From Flavobacterium psychrophilum (lineage in GTDB: Bacteria; Bacteroidota; Bacteroidia; Flavobacteriales; Flavobacteriaceae): a stretch of 18,157 bases of DNA. The notes under the pieces were generated by a model. That model did no database searches and was not told the origin of the DNA. It worked only from the letters and a program-made list of their open reading frames with translations. Each line of letters opens with the position of its first letter. Positions within the stretch are counted from its first letter, which is position 1. Made by a program: the position numbers and the translations under genes. This document shows positions 15,678 through 18,157 of this stretch, in pieces. Where the stretch lies: contig DYPB01000039.1 in NCBI GenBank assembly GCA_020720185.1, positions 1-18,157 on the forward strand, in the 5' to 3' direction.

Positions 15678-16916
15678 TTAACTAATTATCATTTCAAATC
15701 CAATTTTCTTCATATCCTGCCAAAAATCAGGATATGATTTTGAGACTACTTCGGCATTGTTAATAATTATAGGCAATTTTATGGCTAATGGTGCAAATGC
15801 CATTGCCATTCGGTGGTCGTTGTAGGTATCAATCGCTACAATGGGCAACGATTCTAAAAAACAAATATCTTTTGTAACTCTTATTGAATCGTCTGTAATT
15901 TGAACCACTCCTCCTAATTTTTGTAACTCCGTTTGTAAAGCCAATAATCTATCCGTTTCTTTAATTTTTAAGGTATGCAAACCCGAAAGATGGCATTCAA
16001 TTCCAAGACCAAAACAAGTAACAGCAATGGTTTGGGCGAGGTCGGGACTATCATTTAATTGATAATTGATAATTGATAATTGAGAATTATTTACTTTTTT
16101 TATTCTAATTGAATCCTCATTAAATATAGTTTCAACCCCAAAATCCTTGTAAATTTCGACTAAAACCGCATCGCCTTGCAAACTATTTTCATAAAAATTT
16201 GATAAACTTATCTCTGTTCCAATAGCTGATAAAGCAACAATTGAATAAAAGTAAGACGCTGAACTCCAATCACTTTCAATTATAAATAATGAATTTTGAA
16301 TTGCAAATGGAAAATGATTTATTCTTATACAATTATCATTAAATGAAATTTGAACACCAATATTTTTAAGCAATGCCAATGTCATTTCGATATATGGTCT
16401 TGAAGTAATTTTGCCAATTAATTCAATCTCAAATCCATTTTCAAGTTTTGGAGCAACGAGCATCAATGCCGAAATGTATTGACTGGAAACATTTGCTGGA
16501 AGAGAAATTTTATCTTTTGTAATTTTTCTTCCAATAATTTTCAATGGAGGAAACCCCTCATTTTCAAGATATTGAATATCTGCCCCTAATTCTAGTAAAG
16601 CATCAACTAAAATTTTTATGGGGCGTTCTTTCATTCTATTTGAACCTGTTAAAACAACTTCGCAGTCTTCTTTTTGAGAAAAATATGCCGTCAAAAACCG
16701 CATTGCAGTTCCTGAATGATGAATGTCAATAATTTGATTATCAGTATTTAACGCTTTTTGCATTAGTTCACAATCATCAGCATTGGAAATATTTTCTAAT
16801 ACAATATTTGGGTACAAAGCCTTTAAAATCAACATTCTGTTAGTTTCGGATTTACTTCCGCTAATTGTAAATGGTAAATTGTGAATGGTGAATTGTGAAT
16901 GCAGTTTTATATTCAT
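15678..16916 (-). CDS. aroA: 5-enolpyruvylshikimate-3-phosphate synthase with repeat-derived segments
   Basis: The sixth step of the shikimate pathway joins phosphoenolpyruvate to shikimate-3-phosphate. The 412-residue product has GSKSETNR (20-27), HSGTAMRFLT, NRMKERPI, SSQYISALM, SPDLAQT, LKIKETDR and NDHRMAMAFAPL, so all known catalytic blocks are there. Two segments come from heptamer repeat DNA: LHSQFTIHNLPFTI at the N-terminus (encoded around 16863-16901) and NNSQLSIINYQL just before the SPDLAQ block (encoded around 16057-16088). Both keep the reading frame. The start overlaps the stop of the four-helix-bundle gene by four bases (ATGA). It is the last gene of a three-gene minus-strand unit. 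It appears functional, since no motif is lost. Confidence 0.94.
   Translation of the reverse strand: MNIKLHSQFTIHNLPFTISGSKSETNRMLILKALYPNIVLENISNADDCELMQKALNTDNQIIDIHHSGTAMRFLTAYFSQKEDCEVVLTGSNRMKERPIKILVDALLELGADIQYLENEGFPPLKIIGRKITKDKISLPANVSSQYISALMLVAPKLENGFEIELIGKITSRPYIEMTLALLKNIGVQISFNDNCIRINHFPFAIQNSLFIIESDWSSASYFYSIVALSAIGTEISLSNFYENSLQGDAVLVEIYKDFGVETIFNEDSIRIKKVNNSQLSIINYQLNDSPDLAQTIAVTCFGLGIECHLSGLHTLKIKETDRLLALQTELQKLGGVVQITDDSIRVTKDICFLESLPIVAIDTYNDHRMAMAFAPLAIKLPIIINNAEVVSKSYPDFWQDMKKIGFEMIIS
16057..16088 (+). repeat. Heptamer repeat tract inside aroA
   Basis: Three AATTGAT heptamers, then AATTGAG and a partial AATT. Read on the aroA strand it encodes part of NNSQLSIINYQL. 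A seven-base period does not keep frame by itself, so the total length here has been held to a coding-compatible size. Confidence 0.9.
16863..16901 (+). repeat. Heptamer repeat tract at the 5' end of aroA
   Basis: AATTGTA, AATGGTA, AATTGTG, AATGGTG, AATTGTG and a partial AATG: five and a half heptamers in register. The first 18 bases (16863-16880) are the inverted counterpart of 17273-17290, with two differences, on the other side of the four-helix-bundle gene. Confidence 0.9.
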
Positions 16917-17272
16917 AATTTCCAGAGGATTTTTTTAGTAGAAATAATTATTGATGCTAAAATTTTATTAATTGCTACAATATCGTTTTTAATTGAATTA
17001 TATTGGGTTTCATTCAAATAATTAGATTCAAATAGTAAATCTAACCAATATTCAGTTTCGTTTGATTCTTTTTCTGCAATAGCAAATTTATGAATAAAAT
17101 CAAATTTACTTTCGGCTTGTTCAGCCTCTCTGGTTAGTACACCAATTGCTGTAGCACAGCGAAGTAATTGCTTACTCAAAACATATTCTCTCTTTTCAAT
17201 TGTCAAAAATTGATATAATTTTATCCTTAAAGCAAAGTTAAACGATTTGGTTTTTATAATATTTCTAGCCAT
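16913..17272 (-). CDS. Four-helix-bundle protein (23S rRNA intervening-sequence protein family)
   Basis: A 119-residue, fully helical protein. It matches the family by the opening NIIKTKSFNFALRI.LY, by VLSKQLLRCATAIG, and by EKESNETEYWLDLL, which align with the usual EYVLSKQLLRSGTSIG and KEA.ET.YWL.LL blocks. Relatives are encoded in intervening sequences of 23S rRNA genes or as orphans in Bacteroidota, and the Avd protein of diversity-generating retroelements shares the fold. The function is unknown, and nucleic-acid binding is suspected. Here it is a protein gene between the MazG-like gene and aroA, overlapping aroA by ATGA. Inverted heptamer repeats lie on each side, the right-hand one touching its start codon. 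Confidence 0.85.
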   Translation of the reverse strand: MARNIIKTKSFNFALRIKLYQFLTIEKREYVLSKQLLRCATAIGVLTREAEQAESKFDFIHKFAIAEKESNETEYWLDLLFESNYLNETQYNSIKNDIVAINKILASIIISTKKILWKL

Positions 17273-17290
17273 AATTTACAATTCACAATT
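17273..17290 (-). repeat. Heptamer repeat tract at the four-helix gene start
   Basis: On the minus strand this reads AATTGTG, AATTGTA and AATT, ending directly against the ATG of the four-helix-bundle gene. It also contributes two of the three bases of the MazG-like gene's stop codon (17289-17291). It is inverted relative to the tract at 16863-16880 (16 of 18 bases match). Confidence 0.85.
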
Positions 17291-17615
17291 ATTTGAGTTT
17301 CTCATTATCGTGATGGCGGTTTTTATCTCGCACACTTTTCAAATCCATTTTTTTATCAAATGCCTCTTGCAAGTCAATACCCGTCTGGTTTGCCAAACAT
17401 AGTACTACAAAAACTACATCAGCAAGTTCTTCTCCCAAATCCTTATTTTTATCAGATTCTTTCTCGGATTGTTCGCCATATCGTCGGGCAATTATTCGAG
17501 CCACTTCCCCTACCTCTTCTGTAAGTTGTGCCATATTTGTCAATTCATTAAAATAACGAACCCCGTGCGTTTTTATCCAATTATCAACCTCAAGTTGCGA
17601 GTTTTTTAAATTCAT
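17289..17615 (-). CDS. MazG-like nucleotide pyrophosphohydrolase
   Basis: A 108-residue all-alpha NTP-PPase. The metal-binding pattern is visible as EEVGEVARIIARR (about residues 32-44) and DLGEELADVVFVV (about 60-72), the EExxE...ExxD arrangement of the MazG/dUTPase-like superfamily. Members hydrolyse nucleoside triphosphates, often non-canonical ones, to the monophosphate and pyrophosphate; the substrate is not determined. A single MazG domain of this size is common in Bacteroidota. It is the first gene of the unit that continues into the four-helix-bundle gene and aroA. No TAnnTTTG box was found upstream. Confidence 0.88.
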   Translation of the reverse strand: MNLKNSQLEVDNWIKTHGVRYFNELTNMAQLTEEVGEVARIIARRYGEQSEKESDKNKDLGEELADVVFVVLCLANQTGIDLQEAFDKKMDLKSVRDKNRHHDNEKLK

Positions 17616-17691
17616 CTTATGTTTACTAAAAATTTTCGGTAAAATTAAAACAAAATCGTTCTAACCAATAAAAAAAACAATCAAATATTTA

Positions 17692-17738
17692 AGGTGGGTT
17701 CTATAAAATAGCTATCAGCTAATTTATAGAACCCACCT
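17692..17738. repeat. 47-bp near-perfect palindrome
   Basis: Two 22-base arms (17692-17713 and 17717-17738) pair with one mismatch around a 3-base loop. The right arm contains ctaatttatagaacccacct, identical to the tails of the 66-bp repeats at 120-139 and 1054-1073. No T run follows on either side, which argues against an ordinary terminator. It sits upstream of the MazG-like gene and directly abuts a gene remnant. Confidence 0.9.
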
Positions 17739-17873
17739 AAAGAATTATTACAGATCGACGACAAACCAGCTATGGAAATTTATACCCAAAAATGGACTCC
17801 ACACCGCAGTATGGCTACTTTTTTATTGTGGCATTATTATTTACAAAAACGAAATAGAAAAGTGGAGTATTAG
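17739..17873 (+). pseudogene. C-terminal remnant resembling an HhH-GPD DNA glycosylase
   Basis: A 44-codon open stretch begins immediately after the palindrome and ends at TAG (17871-17873). It encodes KWTPHRSMATFLLWHYYL near its end, which resembles the W.P.RS.A..YLW..Y tail typical of DNA-3-methyladenine glycosylases (AlkA/HhH-GPD). The catalytic helix-hairpin-helix part is missing, so this would be a cut-off 3' end and not a gene. An ATG at 17772 could start a 33-residue peptide, but there is no promoter box. The family assignment rests on this short tail alone. Confidence 0.45.
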
Positions 17874-17918
17874 AAACAATTTCTAACTTTCTTTATTTGA
17901 CGAGACTTAAACCTAAAA

Positions 17919-18157
17919 TTTTAGGTAGGTTAGCCTAAAATTTTACCTCTTTGACTTAAAATTTTAGGTAGGTTAGCCTAAAATTTTAGGTAGGTTAGCC
18001 TAAAACTTTACCTCTTTGACTTAAAATTTTAGGTAGGTTAGCCTAAAGTTTTAGGTATGTTACCCTAAAATTTTAGGTAGGTTAGCCTAAAATTTTAGGT
18101 ATGTTAGCCTAAAACTTTACCTCTTTGACTTAAAATTTTAGGTAGGTTAGCCTAAAA
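17919..18157. repeat. Tandem array of 22-bp and 21-bp units, cut by window edge
   Basis: Eleven units without gaps in the order A B A A B A A A A B A. The eight A units (22 bases) have the form TTTTAGG-N8-CCTAAAA, itself an interrupted palindrome; the three B units (21 bases) read TTTTA or CTTTA, then CCTCTTTGACTTAAAA. A-A junctions create the palindrome CCTAAAATTTTAGG. Variation among A units is limited to a few bases (for example at 18048, 18058 and 18064). All frames contain stops, so it is not coding. A degenerate partial unit precedes it (17904-17918). The array continues past 18157. Confidence 0.95.

Noticed and set aside
17919..18157. CRISPR array
   Set aside because: The units adjoin with no unique spacers, are only 21-22 bases long, and no cas gene is visible.

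Overview
The window looks like chromosome from a member of the Flavobacteriaceae (Bacteroidota), probably Flavobacterium-like. The evidence is low G+C throughout, a 729-residue type III glutamine synthetase, DUF4301 and DUF3108 family proteins, almost no Shine-Dalgarno sequences, and repeated TAnnTTTG -7 boxes ahead of genes. No ribosomal RNA, tRNA or CRISPR array was seen, and no transposase gene.

Layout. 1-1260: pcm, flanked by a perfect 66-bp direct repeat, then a heptamer minisatellite. 1261-3510: glnN with its own terminator. 3550-6686: a tight plus-strand operon pnuC, a fused NadR-type kinase/DUF4301 gene, and arfB, ending stop-to-stop against a minus-strand pair (DUF3108 protein followed by tryptophan 2,3-dioxygenase). 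8460-8880: mostly non-coding, with a strong candidate small RNA on the minus strand that has its own promoter and terminator. 8880-9410: OmpH/Skp-like periplasmic chaperone. 9703-11346: acpP and fabF, separated by a terminator. 11429-11604: a 176-bp element with perfect 20-bp terminal inverted repeats, MITE-like, ending inside the stop codon of a ZIP metal transporter. 12341-14337: a SAM methyltransferase and, divergently, a THUMP RNA methyltransferase with back-to-back promoter boxes. 14401-15651: pepT. 15678-17615: minus-strand operon MazG-like pyrophosphohydrolase, four-helix-bundle protein, aroA. 17616-18157: no intact gene; it holds a 47-bp palindrome, a C-terminal remnant resembling an HhH-GPD DNA glycosylase, and a tandem array of 22/21-bp units running off the window edge.

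Functionally this is mainly core metabolism: nitrogen assimilation (glnN), NAD precursor salvage (pnuC plus the ribosylnicotinamide kinase domain), tryptophan catabolism (kynA), fatty-acid elongation (acpP, fabF), shikimate pathway (aroA), peptide use (pepT), and protein or ribosome maintenance (pcm, arfB, THUMP methyltransferase). The unusual material is the repeat content. At least four unrelated repeat families sit in the gaps, and one has entered the aroA reading frame. The four-helix-bundle gene between the MazG-like gene and aroA is bracketed by inverted copies of that same heptamer repeat, and looks like an inserted cassette.
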